The notes: a model not told the origin generated them from the sequence alone. Counted from the stretch's first letter, positions 1 through 5,937 are shown. The stretch is 7,863 nucleotides of DNA from Pseudomonadota bacterium (GCA_023422485.1 JAGTAM010000071.1:1-7863), one strand, 5' to 3'. Program-made: numbers and translations.

Positions 1-408
1 GATCCGACCCCGGCTCGCATCGGGCGCGAGTTCGGCGGCGAAGGGCACCGCCTGCTGCGCGGCGCAGGCGAGCACGCCGATGACGAGGCTCGCCGCCGCG
101 AGCACCGCAAGGTTCGGGCTGAGCGCGGCGACGACCAGCGCGGCGGCCAGACCGAGCAACTGCCAGACGATGAGGTCGCGCCGCGGCAAGGCGTCGCCCA
201 GCGGCACGAGGAACAGGATGCCGAGTCCGTAGCCGACGAGGCTGGCGGTCGGCACGAGCAGCGCCGCCCGCTCGCCGAACTCGGTGACGAGGACCGCGAG
301 CAGCGGCTGGTTGTAGTAGATGTTGGCAACCGCACCGCCCGCGATCAGGGTGAGTCCGATTCGCGTCGTGGGTGGCAGGGCGCGTGCCTCGCTCGTATTG
401 CCGCTCAT
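1..408 (-). CDS. MFS transporter, N-terminal part (cut by left window edge)
   Basis: Reading the minus strand from the ATG at 408 gives 136 residues that stay open to the window edge. They look like the first four transmembrane helices of a 12-helix major facilitator superfamily exporter in the inner membrane. Residues 29-37 read NIYYNQPLL, a signature common in helix 1 of MFS drug/sugar efflux permeases of the AraJ-like group. Helix 2 (about 50-70) is followed by PLGDALPRRDL (69-79), which matches the MFS loop 2-3 motif A (G-x-L-a-D-r-x-G-r-r). Helices 3 and 4 cover about 80-97 and 99-125. No strong Shine-Dalgarno precedes the ATG, but no other start codon lies just upstream in frame. It is divergent from the small gene at 737. 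The substrate cannot be told from this part. The MFS assignment is firm; 'efflux' is inferred from the signature. Confidence 0.88.
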   Translation of the reverse strand, partial: MSGNTSEARALPPTTRIGLTLIAGGAVANIYYNQPLLAVLVTEFGERAALLVPTASLVGYGLGILFLVPLGDALPRRDLIVWQLLGLAAALVVAALSPNLAVLAAASLVIGVLACAAQQAVPFAAELAPDASRGRI

Positions 409-736
409 CGGTGGGGCGCCGTAAGCGCGGGGGAACGGCCCCGCGGGGCGCTGAGAGGCGAAGCGGTCTGCATGACTCGCCCCATACGGCAGGCCGCGGC
501 CGGAAGACCACCCCCGGACCGGCGGACAGTTCTGCAATTGCCGCGCGGCAGAGTGTCCGTTCCCGTTCAGATATCCAGCGGTAGCATGCCTCCGCCCTCA
601 CACCCATATGAGGGGGAGTACGGAAAAAGGCACAGCCTTTGCAGCGGCTTGGCCGGGCAGGCAGTTGCGGATGGGCGCGTGATGGCGCACATCTTCTGCA
701 AGCGCCTGGCAGCCGCTTCAACAGAAGGAGTCGTGT
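409..736. other. Non-coding spacer between divergent genes
   Basis: This 328-base stretch separates the MFS gene (minus) from the small gene at 737 (plus) and should hold both promoters. No frame here looks coding: the open frames crossing it are arginine-rich and are out of frame with, or run through, the neighbouring genes. Short self-complementary sites are present: CCCCGCGGGG at 439-448, GCCGCGCGGC at 540-549, and a six-base stem AAAGGC/GCCTTT with a three-base loop at 626-640. None is long enough to call an operator or terminator alone. I could not pick a convincing -35/-10 pair. Confidence 0.5.
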
Positions 737-940
737 ATGCCGAACTACCGCGTCCACTTCGCGAAGCAGATCCTCGGAGTGCCCTTCACGGTCGGCTTCG
801 TGGAGATCGCACGCGCACGCGATCCGGAGCGCGCACTCAAGGCGGCGGAGATCCGCTTCGCCCGCGCACGCGGCGTGACCGACTGGCGTGAGCGGGCCGA
901 TACGGCGGATCTTGCGACCCCTGCGGAGGCGGAACTCTAG
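737..940 (+). CDS. Small uncharacterised protein (67 aa)
   Basis: A 67-residue open frame from ATG to TAG. It is preceded by a strong Shine-Dalgarno, AGAAGGAG at 723-730, six bases before the ATG, which is the best reason to treat it as a real gene. The protein has no signal peptide, membrane helix or cysteine. It starts with a hydrophobic, beta-like segment (residues 4-24, containing PFTVGFVEIARARD), continues with a charged, alanine-rich stretch (30-46) and ends in an acidic tail. The pattern 'RARDPERALKAAEIRFAR' reads as a helix with alternating basic and acidic residues. I do not recognise a family and assign no function. It stands alone: the divergent MFS gene lies 328 bases upstream, and the next gene on this strand starts 189 bases downstream, beyond several hairpins. 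Overlapping frames in the same stretch lack a comparable ribosome binding site. Confidence 0.72.
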   Translation: MPNYRVHFAKQILGVPFTVGFVEIARARDPERALKAAEIRFARARGVTDWRERADTADLATPAEAEL

Positions 941-962
941 CGGCACCGACCGATCGTCGAGA

Positions 963-983
963 ACGTGACGAGCTTCGTCACGT
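963..983. repeat. Perfect inverted repeat, 9-bp arms
   Basis: ACGTGACGA (963-971) and TCGTCACGT (975-983) are exact reverse complements separated by three bases. The site lies 22 bases after the stop codon of the 67-residue gene. It could be the stem of a transcription terminator, although no run of T follows, or a two-fold symmetric binding site for a dimeric regulator. The sequence cannot decide between these. Confidence 0.6.
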
Positions 984-1016
984 CCGACGGACCCGCATCG
1001 TCGGCGCGGTTCGATA

Positions 1017-1036
1017 CGGGGTGTTGCCGCACCCCG
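1017..1036. repeat. Inverted repeat, 7-bp arms, 6-base loop
   Basis: CGGGGTG (1017-1023) and CACCCCG (1030-1036) are exact reverse complements around TTGCCG. This is the second of three hairpins in the spacer before the malonyl-CoA decarboxylase gene. No T-run follows, so a classical intrinsic terminator is not supported. It may form a structure in a leader RNA if transcription starts upstream. Confidence 0.45.
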
Positions 1037-1080
1037 CACGTCTGGCGCCGACGCGATGCAGGCCCTAGGTTCCGGAAACA

Positions 1081-1107
1081 GCCGAGCCTGTGACGGGTCG
1101 GCTCGGC
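1081..1107. repeat. Inverted repeat, 8-bp arms, just upstream of the MCD start
   Basis: GCCGAGCC (1081-1088) and GGCTCGGC (1100-1107) are exact reverse complements separated by 11 bases. The right arm ends 22 bases before the malonyl-CoA decarboxylase ATG. The position fits either an operator near the promoter or a hairpin in the 5' untranslated RNA close to the ribosome binding region. Which of these applies is not visible. Confidence 0.45.
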
Positions 1108-1129
1108 AGATCCAGGGGCTTGTTCGGTC

Positions 1130-2539
1130 ATGGCGGCGATCTCGTTCCTCGGTGATCTCATCCAGACCATCAGCGACCGGGGCCGCGATCTCATCGGCCT
1201 CGCGCGCACCGACCTCGCGCGAACGGCCAATCCGGCCGACCTTGCGCGACTCTGCGAGGATCTGATCTCCCGAAGGGGTGAAGCCTCCGGGGTGGCGTTG
1301 GCCCGGCTGATCCTCGACCGTTACGCCGTCTTCCCCTTGGAAGAGCGGCTCACTTTCCTCGAACATATCGCGACCGAGTTCGGCGCCGACCACGATTCGG
1401 TCGATGCGGCCATTGCGGCTTACCGCGCCGAGCCGACGCGGGCGCGCCTCGGGATGCTTCACGAGGCTGCCGAGCCCCGCTCTCAGGAGCTGATCCGCCG
1501 CCTGAACCTCGCCCGCGGCGGCACCCTGGCGCTGGTGCGCATGCGCGAAGATCTGTTCGCCCTGCGCAAGCGCCTGAAGGAGCGCGAGGCCGCGCCGGAT
1601 ATCATCGACGCGGCAGCGAGCCTCGACAGCGATTTCGAGCACCTGTTCGCCTCCTGGTTCAACCGGGGCTTCCTGGTGCTACGCCCGATCGACTGGTCGA
1701 CGCCGGCCCACATCTTGGAAAAGATCATCCGCTACGAGGCGGTTCACGAAATCGCCGATTGGGACGAACTGCGCCGTCGCATCCAGCCGACGGACCGGCG
1801 CTGCTTCGCCTTCTTCCATCCGGCCCTGCTCGATGAGCCGCTGATCTTCGTCGAGGTGGCGCTCACCAACGCGATCGCGCCGGCGATCCAGCCGATCCTC
1901 GCCGACGGCCGCGAGCCGGTGCCCGCGCGAGGGGCCACGACGGCGATCTTCTACTCGATTTCGAACTGCCAGAAGGGTCTGGCCGGCGTCACCTTCGGCA
2001 ACTTCCTCATCAAACAGGTGGTCGAGGATCTCGCCCGCGAAATTCCCTCGCTGAAGACCTTCGTCACGCTCTCGCCGGTGCCGGGCTTCCGCACCTGGCT
2101 CGACCGCGAGCGCGGCGCCGACGCGCCGCAGGGCCTGACCCGCGAGGACGTCGAGACGCTGCGCCTGCTCGACACCGAGGATTGGCGAACCGACAAGGCT
2201 AAATGCGAGGCCGTGCGGCGGGCGATGCTGCCGGCGGCGGCGGCCTATTTCCTGCGCGCCAAGAACGAGAAGGGCCGCCCGCTCGATCCGGTTGCCCGCT
2301 TCCATCTCGGCAACGGCGCCCGGCTGGAGCGGGTGAACTTCCTGGGCGACACCTCGAAGAAGGGGCTCAAGCAGTCCTACGGACTGATGGTGAACTACCT
2401 CTACGACCTCTCGGCGATCGAGAAGAACCACGAGACCTACGTCAATCTCGGCACCGTCGCGGCCTCCTCGGCGGTGAGCCGCGAGCTGCGCTCGAACCTG
2501 CCGCCGCCGCGGGCGGTCGCGCTCGCCGAGGCGGGCTAG
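1130..2539 (+). CDS. Malonyl-CoA decarboxylase
   Basis: Predicted cytoplasmic enzyme converting malonyl-CoA to acetyl-CoA and CO2 (MCD family: MLYCD in animals, MatA in rhizobia). The 469 residues match the usual 450-490. Residues about 1-185 form the helical N-terminal domain; the rest is the acetyltransferase-like catalytic domain. Family blocks visible: FASWFNRGFLVLRPIDW (173-189), FFHPALLDEPLIFVEVAL (228-245), FYSIS (274-278) followed by GLAGVTFGNFLIK, TLSPVPGF (313-320) and FHLGNGA (391-397). The catalytic Ser/His pair known from the human enzyme should correspond to a serine of the SIS triplet (276 or 278) and His392. The ATG at 1130 is taken although only a weak G-rich ribosome site precedes it. 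No matB (malonyl-CoA synthetase) or matC (malonate carrier) lies beside it, so a role in balancing malonyl-CoA or recycling malonate-type by-products is more likely than a dedicated malonate-uptake operon. A palindromic repeat begins one base after the TAG stop. Confidence 0.95.
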   Translation: MAAISFLGDLIQTISDRGRDLIGLARTDLARTANPADLARLCEDLISRRGEASGVALARLILDRYAVFPLEERLTFLEHIATEFGADHDSVDAAIAAYRAEPTRARLGMLHEAAEPRSQELIRRLNLARGGTLALVRMREDLFALRKRLKEREAAPDIIDAAASLDSDFEHLFASWFNRGFLVLRPIDWSTPAHILEKIIRYEAVHEIADWDELRRRIQPTDRRCFAFFHPALLDEPLIFVEVALTNAIAPAIQPILADGREPVPARGATTAIFYSISNCQKGLAGVTFGNFLIKQVVEDLAREIPSLKTFVTLSPVPGFRTWLDRERGADAPQGLTREDVETLRLLDTEDWRTDKAKCEAVRRAMLPAAAAYFLRAKNEKGRPLDPVARFHLGNGARLERVNFLGDTSKKGLKQSYGLMVNYLYDLSAIEKNHETYVNLGTVAASSAVSRELRSNLPPPRAVALAEAG

Positions 2540-2540
2540 G

Positions 2541-2587
2541 GCATCGTCCCGAAAGGTGGCCACCGGCTTTGGGGAAAAAGACGATGC
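2541..2587. repeat. Palindromic intergenic repeat element, copy 1
   Basis: A 47-base element bounded by GCATCGTC (2541-2548) and GACGATGC (2580-2587), exact reverse complements. At its centre is GGTGGCCACC (2555-2564), a perfect palindrome, and the arms between also partly pair (CCGAAA against TTTGG). The layout resembles the short palindromic repeats scattered between genes in many Rhizobiales; membership in that family is recalled, not searched. Beginning one base after the malonyl-CoA decarboxylase stop, it could serve as that gene's 3' mRNA hairpin. Confidence 0.75.
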
Positions 2588-2604
2588 AGCAACAGGAAAC
2601 GAGC

Positions 2605-2650
2605 GCATCGTCCCGAACGGTGGCGACCGGCTTTCGGAGAAAGACGAGGC
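2605..2650. repeat. Palindromic intergenic repeat element, copy 2 (degenerate)
   Basis: A second copy in the same orientation, 17 bases after the first and agreeing at about 40 of 47 aligned positions. Its centre reads GGTGGCGACC and its right end GACGAGGC, so both the central palindrome and the outer arms now carry mismatches. It looks like the older or decaying member of the tandem pair. Confidence 0.7.
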
Positions 2651-2701
2651 CGCCGTCGGCGACCCGTCAGCGCGTCGAGCCCCGCTTTTTCGCTGCGGCG
2701 C

Positions 2702-2726
2702 GGGACCGTTTCCGTCCTCGAACGTT
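2702..2726 (+). promoter_or_regulatory. Candidate sigma-EcfG (general stress) promoter
   Basis: GGGAC (2702-2706), 16 bases, then CGTT (2723-2726). The alphaproteobacterial general-stress sigma factor EcfG, controlled by PhyR/NepR, recognises GGAAC-N16/17-CGTT, so this differs at one base of the -35 element and matches the -10 element and spacing. It ends 67 bases before the ATG of a CsbD-like gene, a family often under stress control. The element match is seen; the regulatory meaning is inferred. Confidence 0.45.
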
Positions 2727-2793
2727 CTCCTGACCGACACCCGCCTAAACTCTCAAGGTGGCGGGTAGGGTTTGGAAAACGAGGAGTTCCGCC

Positions 2794-3150
2794 ATGGTTG
2801 ACACGGATCGCGTCGTCGGCGCTGCGAAGGATTTCGGTGGCCGGGCGCAGGGTGCGGTGGGCGACGCGCTCGGCTCGGACCGGGACTCGCTGGAGGGCCG
2901 CTATCGGGAGGCCGAGGGCCGGGCCCAGCGCCTCTACGGTCAGGCGAAGGATACGGTGCGCGACATCGCCGACGATGTCGGCGGCTACGCCGAGGACGCC
3001 TACGATCGCGTCAGCCGCCACGGCGGCACCTATCTGCGCGACGGGCGTGAGCGGGTTCAGACCCAGGTCGGCGAGAACCCGTTCCTCGCCCTGCTGGTTG
3101 CTGGCGCTGTCGGCTACGGCCTCGCGCTGCTGCTGCATTCGCGCCGCTGA
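2794..3150 (+). CDS. CsbD-like stress protein with C-terminal membrane anchor
   Basis: A 118-residue protein. The ATG at 2794 is chosen over an in-frame GTG at 2758 because GAGGAG (2781-2786) sits seven bases before it and the protein then starts directly in the conserved region. Residues about 3-57 resemble the CsbD family (DRVVGAAKDFGGRAQGAVGD, then a repeat-like EGRYREAEGRAQRLYGQAKD), small hydrophilic helical proteins induced by stress in many bacteria and of unknown biochemical role. Residues 58-92 continue as a charged amphipathic helix. Residues 95-114 (NPFLALLVAGAVGYGLALLL) form one hydrophobic helix ending in HSRR, like the tail anchor of ElaB/YqjD/DUF883 proteins. A peripheral inner-membrane protein with its helical body in the cytoplasm is inferred. 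The upstream promoter candidate would place it in the general stress response. It is convergent with the dehydrogenase gene. Confidence 0.82.
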   Translation: MVDTDRVVGAAKDFGGRAQGAVGDALGSDRDSLEGRYREAEGRAQRLYGQAKDTVRDIADDVGGYAEDAYDRVSRHGGTYLRDGRERVQTQVGENPFLALLVAGAVGYGLALLLHSRR

Positions 3151-3159
3151 ACGACGCAT

Positions 3160-3185
3160 CGGAGCGCGGCATCGGCCGCGCTCCG
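3160..3185. terminator. Bidirectional terminator hairpin between convergent genes
   Basis: CGGAGCGCGGC (3160-3170) and GCCGCGCTCCG (3175-3185) pair perfectly over 11 bases with the four-base loop ATCG. The hairpin starts nine bases after the stop codon of the CsbD-like gene and lies 13 bases beyond the stop of the convergent dehydrogenase gene. Only a short GTTTC follows on the plus strand, so the T-run is weak, but the stem is strong and the position suits a shared terminator. Confidence 0.78.
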
Positions 3186-3198
3186 GTTTCGGGCGGCG

Positions 3199-3984
3199 CT
3201 ACTGCGCCGTCCAGCCGCCGTCCATGGCAATGTTGGCGCCGGTGATCTGGCTCGCGCCGTCCGAGCACAAGAACACGGCGAGCGCGGCGACCTGATCGAC
3301 GGTCACGAATTCCTTGGTCGGCTGCGCCTTGAGCAGCACGTCCTCGATCACCTGTTCCTTGGTCAGGCCCCGTGCCTTCATCGTGTCCGGAATCTGGCTC
3401 TCGACCAGCGGTGTCCAGACATAGCCGGGCGAGATGCAGTTCACGGTGATGCCGTGGGTGGCGAGTTCGAGGGCGGCGGTCTTGGTCAGCCCGACGATGC
3501 CGTGCTTGGCCGCGACATAGGCCGACTTGAAGGGTGAGGCGACCATTGAGTGCGCCGAGGCCGTGTTGATGACCCGGCCCCAGCCCTTCGCCTTCATGTG
3601 CGGCACGGCCGCGCGCAGGGTGTGAAAGGCCGAGGAGAGGTTGAGCGCGATGATCTGGTCCCACTTCTCGATCGGAAACTCCTCGATCGGCGAGACGTAC
3701 TGGATGCCCGCATTGTTCACGAGGATATCGATGCTGCCGAACGTCTCGACCGAGAGCTCGATCAGGCCGCCGATCGCGTCGGGCTTCGTGAGGTCGGCGG
3801 GTGAGTAGGCGGCCTTGACGCCGTACTCGCTCTCGATGCCGCTGCGCGTCCGCTCGATCTCCTCGGGCTGGCCGAAGCCGTTGAGGACGACGTTCGCGCC
3901 CTCTTTCGCGAAGCTGCGCGCAATGGCGAGGCCGATGCCGCTCGTCGAGCCGGTGACGACGGCAGCTTTCCCTTTGAGGCTCAT
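3199..3984 (-). CDS. bdhA: D-3-hydroxybutyrate dehydrogenase (SDR family)
   Basis: Cytoplasmic NAD-dependent oxidation of D-3-hydroxybutyrate to acetoacetate, the step after polyhydroxybutyrate depolymerisation. The 261 residues are the classical short-chain dehydrogenase length. Visible: TGSTSGIG (11-18, cofactor binding), NNAG (90-93), and the catalytic set Asn115, Ser143, Tyr156, Lys160. Residues known to bind substrate in the Pseudomonas fragi enzyme all appear at +1 offset: Gln95, His145, Lys153, Gln197 and Trp258 (C-terminal DGGWTAQ). This separates it from generic 3-oxoacyl-ACP reductases. The ATG at 3984 has GGAGG (complement of 3991-3995) six bases upstream; the frame stays open much further upstream, but only as antisense to accA. 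It is divergent from accA and convergent with the CsbD-like gene, so it is probably transcribed alone. Methylobacterium literature calls the enzyme hbdA. Confidence 0.95.
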   Translation of the reverse strand: MSLKGKAAVVTGSTSGIGLAIARSFAKEGANVVLNGFGQPEEIERTRSGIESEYGVKAAYSPADLTKPDAIGGLIELSVETFGSIDILVNNAGIQYVSPIEEFPIEKWDQIIALNLSSAFHTLRAAVPHMKAKGWGRVINTASAHSMVASPFKSAYVAAKHGIVGLTKTAALELATHGITVNCISPGYVWTPLVESQIPDTMKARGLTKEQVIEDVLLKAQPTKEFVTVDQVAALAVFLCSDGASQITGANIAMDGGWTAQ

Positions 3985-4093
3985 GAATTTCCTCCGGTGC
4001 GCGGGCCGCGCGGACCCTCTCGCCCCATGGCTTGCCCCAACGCTTGCGCGAAGTCGATCTTGCTGCGTCGCACGCCCTGACGCTAAGCGGCGG

Positions 4094-4122
4094 TTGACAC
4101 CCATGCCCGCTTCCCCGAACAC
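4094..4122 (+). promoter_or_regulatory. Possible accA promoter
   Basis: A perfect TTGACA -35 hexamer at 4094-4099 stands in the 216-base spacer between the divergent dehydrogenase and accA genes. At a 17-base spacing lies GAACAC (4117-4122), a poor -10. High-GC alphaproteobacteria often have degenerate -10 boxes, so this is the best vegetative promoter candidate for accA, but a weak one. I found no clear promoter for the minus-strand gene in the same spacer. Confidence 0.3.
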
Positions 4123-4200
4123 CGCGCGCCAGCCGGCCGCAGGATGCGGGGCGAATGCGCGGCTGCCGAACCAGAGTTGGACCGACGATCGATGGCGGTG

Positions 4201-5154
4201 ATGCGCTCCTATCTCGACTTCGAGAAGCCCGTGGCGGAACTCGAAGCGAAGCTCGAGGAACTCAAGGCCCTGGGCCAGCGCGACGGCGCCGTCTCGATCA
4301 GCGAGGAAGTCGGCCGGCTCGAAGGCAAGGCGGCCCAGGCGCTGGCCGAGATCTACGCCGCCCTCACGCCCTGGCAGAAGACGCAGGTCGCCCGCCACCC
4401 GCAGCGGCCGCACTTCGTCGATTACTGCGCCGGGCTGATCGAGGAGTTCACACCGCTGGCCGGTGACCGCAGCTTCGGCGAGGACGAGGCGATCCTCGGC
4501 GGCTTCGGGCGCTTCCGCGGCCGCCCGGTCTGCGTGATCGGCCAGGAGAAGGGCGCGACCACCGAGGCGCGGCTGCGGCATAATTTCGGCATGGCCCGGC
4601 CGGAGGGCTACCGCAAGGCGGTGCGTCTGATGGAGACCGCCGACCGTTTCGGCCTGCCGGTTCTCGCCTTCGTCGACACCGCCGGCGCCTTTCCCGGCAT
4701 CGAAGCGGAGGAGCGCGGCCAGGCCGAGGCCATCGCCCGCTCCACGGAAGCCTGTCTCGCGCTCGGCGTACCGAACGTCGCCGTCGTTATCGGTGAGGGC
4801 GGCTCGGGCGGGGCCATCGCCATCGCCACCGCCAACACGGTGCTGATGCTGGAGCACGCCATCTACAGCGTGATCTCGCCCGAGGGCGCCGCCTCGATCC
4901 TGTGGCGCGACCAGGGCCGCGCGCACGACGCCGCCACCGCCATGAAGATCACCGCACAGGATCTGCTGCGCCTCGGCATCATCGACGCGATCGTGCCGGA
5001 AGCCACCGGCGGAGCCCACCGCGACCGTCAGGCCGCCCTCGACGCGACCGGCGAGGCCATCGCGCGCTCGCTTTCGGCGTTCGAGGGCCTGAGCCGCGAC
5101 GAGATCCGCGACCGGCGCGCCCAGAAGTTTCTCGAGATCGGCCGCAAGCTGTGA
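4201..5154 (+). CDS. accA: Acetyl-CoA carboxylase carboxyltransferase, alpha subunit
   Basis: AccA pairs with AccD to move the carboxyl group from carboxybiotin on AccB to acetyl-CoA, giving malonyl-CoA for fatty acid synthesis in the cytoplasm. The protein begins MRSYLDFEKPVAELEAKLEE, aligning with the LDFEQPIAELEAK start of E. coli AccA. The crotonase-fold core carries FVDTAGAFPG (157-166), GEGGSGGA (198-205, the glycine-rich acyl-CoA/oxyanion region) and SVISPEGAASILW (223-235). With the ATG at 4201 it is 317 residues, the usual AccA length. An in-frame ATG at 4192 adds three residues, and one at 4144 would add an unconserved leader; ribosome sites are weak for all, so the start is set by family alignment. 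The last codons overlap the start of a DUF1796 gene in a GTGA junction, implying co-translation. AccD, AccB and AccC are not in the window. It is essential in most bacteria. Confidence 0.97.
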   Translation: MRSYLDFEKPVAELEAKLEELKALGQRDGAVSISEEVGRLEGKAAQALAEIYAALTPWQKTQVARHPQRPHFVDYCAGLIEEFTPLAGDRSFGEDEAILGGFGRFRGRPVCVIGQEKGATTEARLRHNFGMARPEGYRKAVRLMETADRFGLPVLAFVDTAGAFPGIEAEERGQAEAIARSTEACLALGVPNVAVVIGEGGSGGAIAIATANTVLMLEHAIYSVISPEGAASILWRDQGRAHDAATAMKITAQDLLRLGIIDAIVPEATGGAHRDRQAALDATGEAIARSLSAFEGLSRDEIRDRRAQKFLEIGRKL

Positions 5155-5876
5155 CGCGCGGCTTCGGCGCAGGCCTGCTCGACGGCCTGCGTCGCCTCGG
5201 CCGACGCGACACCCGAGAGCCCGGCCCCGTCAATTACATCTCGCTCGGCAGCCACTGCCACACCGCGCAGATTTTGAAGGGGCTCGGCCTGCGCACGTGG
5301 TCGGCCCCGTTCGACTGGATCTTTTCGTCGCCGGGCATGGTCCGCGATTGCCTCGCCGACGATTTTGCGGAGCTTCTCGACCGGCGCCACTACGAGAGCA
5401 CGCCGCTCGCCGAGCGTCAGGCGCCGAATGAAACCCGCTGCCGCCATCTCCTCTACCGGGACCGCCACGCGATCCCGTTCGTGTTCAACCACCACGACCC
5501 GGCGACCAGCGACGAGGATTACCGCTTCCTCCAGGCCGGCGTGCGCCGGTTGCGCGTGGCCCTGGACCGGCCCGATGCCCGAAACCGGTTCTATCTGATG
5601 ACAGCTCTCCCCACCGAGGCGGCGACGGTGCATTCCATCCGCGACGCGCTGGTGGCACGGGCGCAAGCGCGGGGTGCGAACAATCACCTCACGGTGCTTC
5701 AGCTCCACCAGGGCGAACAGCGGGCCGCGAGCACACTCGAACAGGATCCGCATCTCGATTGGCTCGAGGTTGAGGTCCGTTCGGCCTCGGTCGGCCTCCG
5801 CTTCGCCGATCCGGCCGATGACGCCTTCGTGAAGGATCTGCTGCGGGCGTCCGGGAACGTTTCCGGGGAACCGTGA
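5151..5876 (+). CDS. DUF1796 family putative papain-like cysteine peptidase
   Basis: A 241-residue protein using the GTG at 5151, which overlaps the accA stop by four bases (GTGA). The frame is open further upstream, but only inside accA with arginine-rich non-coding composition; the overlap is the natural start. After a basic leader (1-26) comes the family signature VNYISLGSHCHTAQILKGLG (27-46), then WSAPFDWIFS (50-59) and FVFNHHD (110-116). These match the DUF1796 group, annotated as putative papain-like cysteine peptidases. Cys36 and one of His114/His115 would be the likely catalytic pair; this is inferred from motif position. There is no signal peptide or membrane helix, so it is probably cytoplasmic. 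The substrate is unknown, and activity has not to my knowledge been shown for the family. The coupling suggests it is made together with AccA, though this may reflect genome packing rather than shared function. Confidence 0.8.
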   Translation: MTRGFGAGLLDGLRRLGRRDTREPGPVNYISLGSHCHTAQILKGLGLRTWSAPFDWIFSSPGMVRDCLADDFAELLDRRHYESTPLAERQAPNETRCRHLLYRDRHAIPFVFNHHDPATSDEDYRFLQAGVRRLRVALDRPDARNRFYLMTALPTEAATVHSIRDALVARAQARGANNHLTVLQLHQGEQRAASTLEQDPHLDWLEVEVRSASVGLRFADPADDAFVKDLLRASGNVSGEP

Positions 5877-5918
5877 CCGCCCTGCAACGCCTGTCCACAA
5901 AGTGGATGACTGGATTGC

Positions 5919-5937
5919 GGTAAGCTCCGGGTAAGCT
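5919..5937 (+). promoter_or_regulatory. Direct repeat GGTAAGCT, 11-bp phase, in a candidate promoter
   Basis: GGTAAGCT occurs at 5919-5926 and again at 5930-5937, start to start 11 bases, so both copies would face the same side of the helix. This is the usual layout for tandem binding of a response-regulator-type protein. The repeats largely fill the spacer between TTGCGG (5915-5920) and TAGCGA (5938-5943), a possible but weak -35/-10 pair with 17-base spacing, 82 bases before the L,D-transpeptidase gene. The repeat is seen; the regulatory role is inferred. Confidence 0.35.

Noticed and set aside
439..448. CCCCGCGGGG palindrome as an operator for the MFS gene
   Set aside because: Ten-base G/C palindromes are expected by chance in DNA this GC-rich, and no second site or nearby regulator gene supports it.
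472..891. A 139-codon plus-strand frame overlapping the 67-residue gene
   Set aside because: It has no ribosome binding site, an arginine- and proline-rich composition, and overlaps a better-supported small gene in another frame.
1679..2740. A 353-codon minus-strand open frame opposite malonyl-CoA decarboxylase
   Set aside because: It is antisense to a strongly conserved enzyme, rich in Arg, Gly and Ala, crosses the palindromic repeats and has no recognisable motif.
2536..3159. Minus-strand open frame spanning the repeats and the CsbD-like gene
   Set aside because: It runs through two palindromic repeats and antisense to a gene with a good start and family match; its arginine-rich translation shows no domain.
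3985..5019. Upstream extension of the dehydrogenase frame across accA on the minus strand
   Set aside because: The extension is antisense to the conserved accA gene. The dehydrogenase family starts at the ATG at 3984, which has a good ribosome binding site.
5867..5891. GGAAC-N16-CGCC as an EcfG promoter for the L,D-transpeptidase gene
   Set aside because: The -35 element is perfect but the -10 matches only two of four bases, and the element overlaps the end of the DUF1796 gene. Chance occurrence of one half-site is likely.
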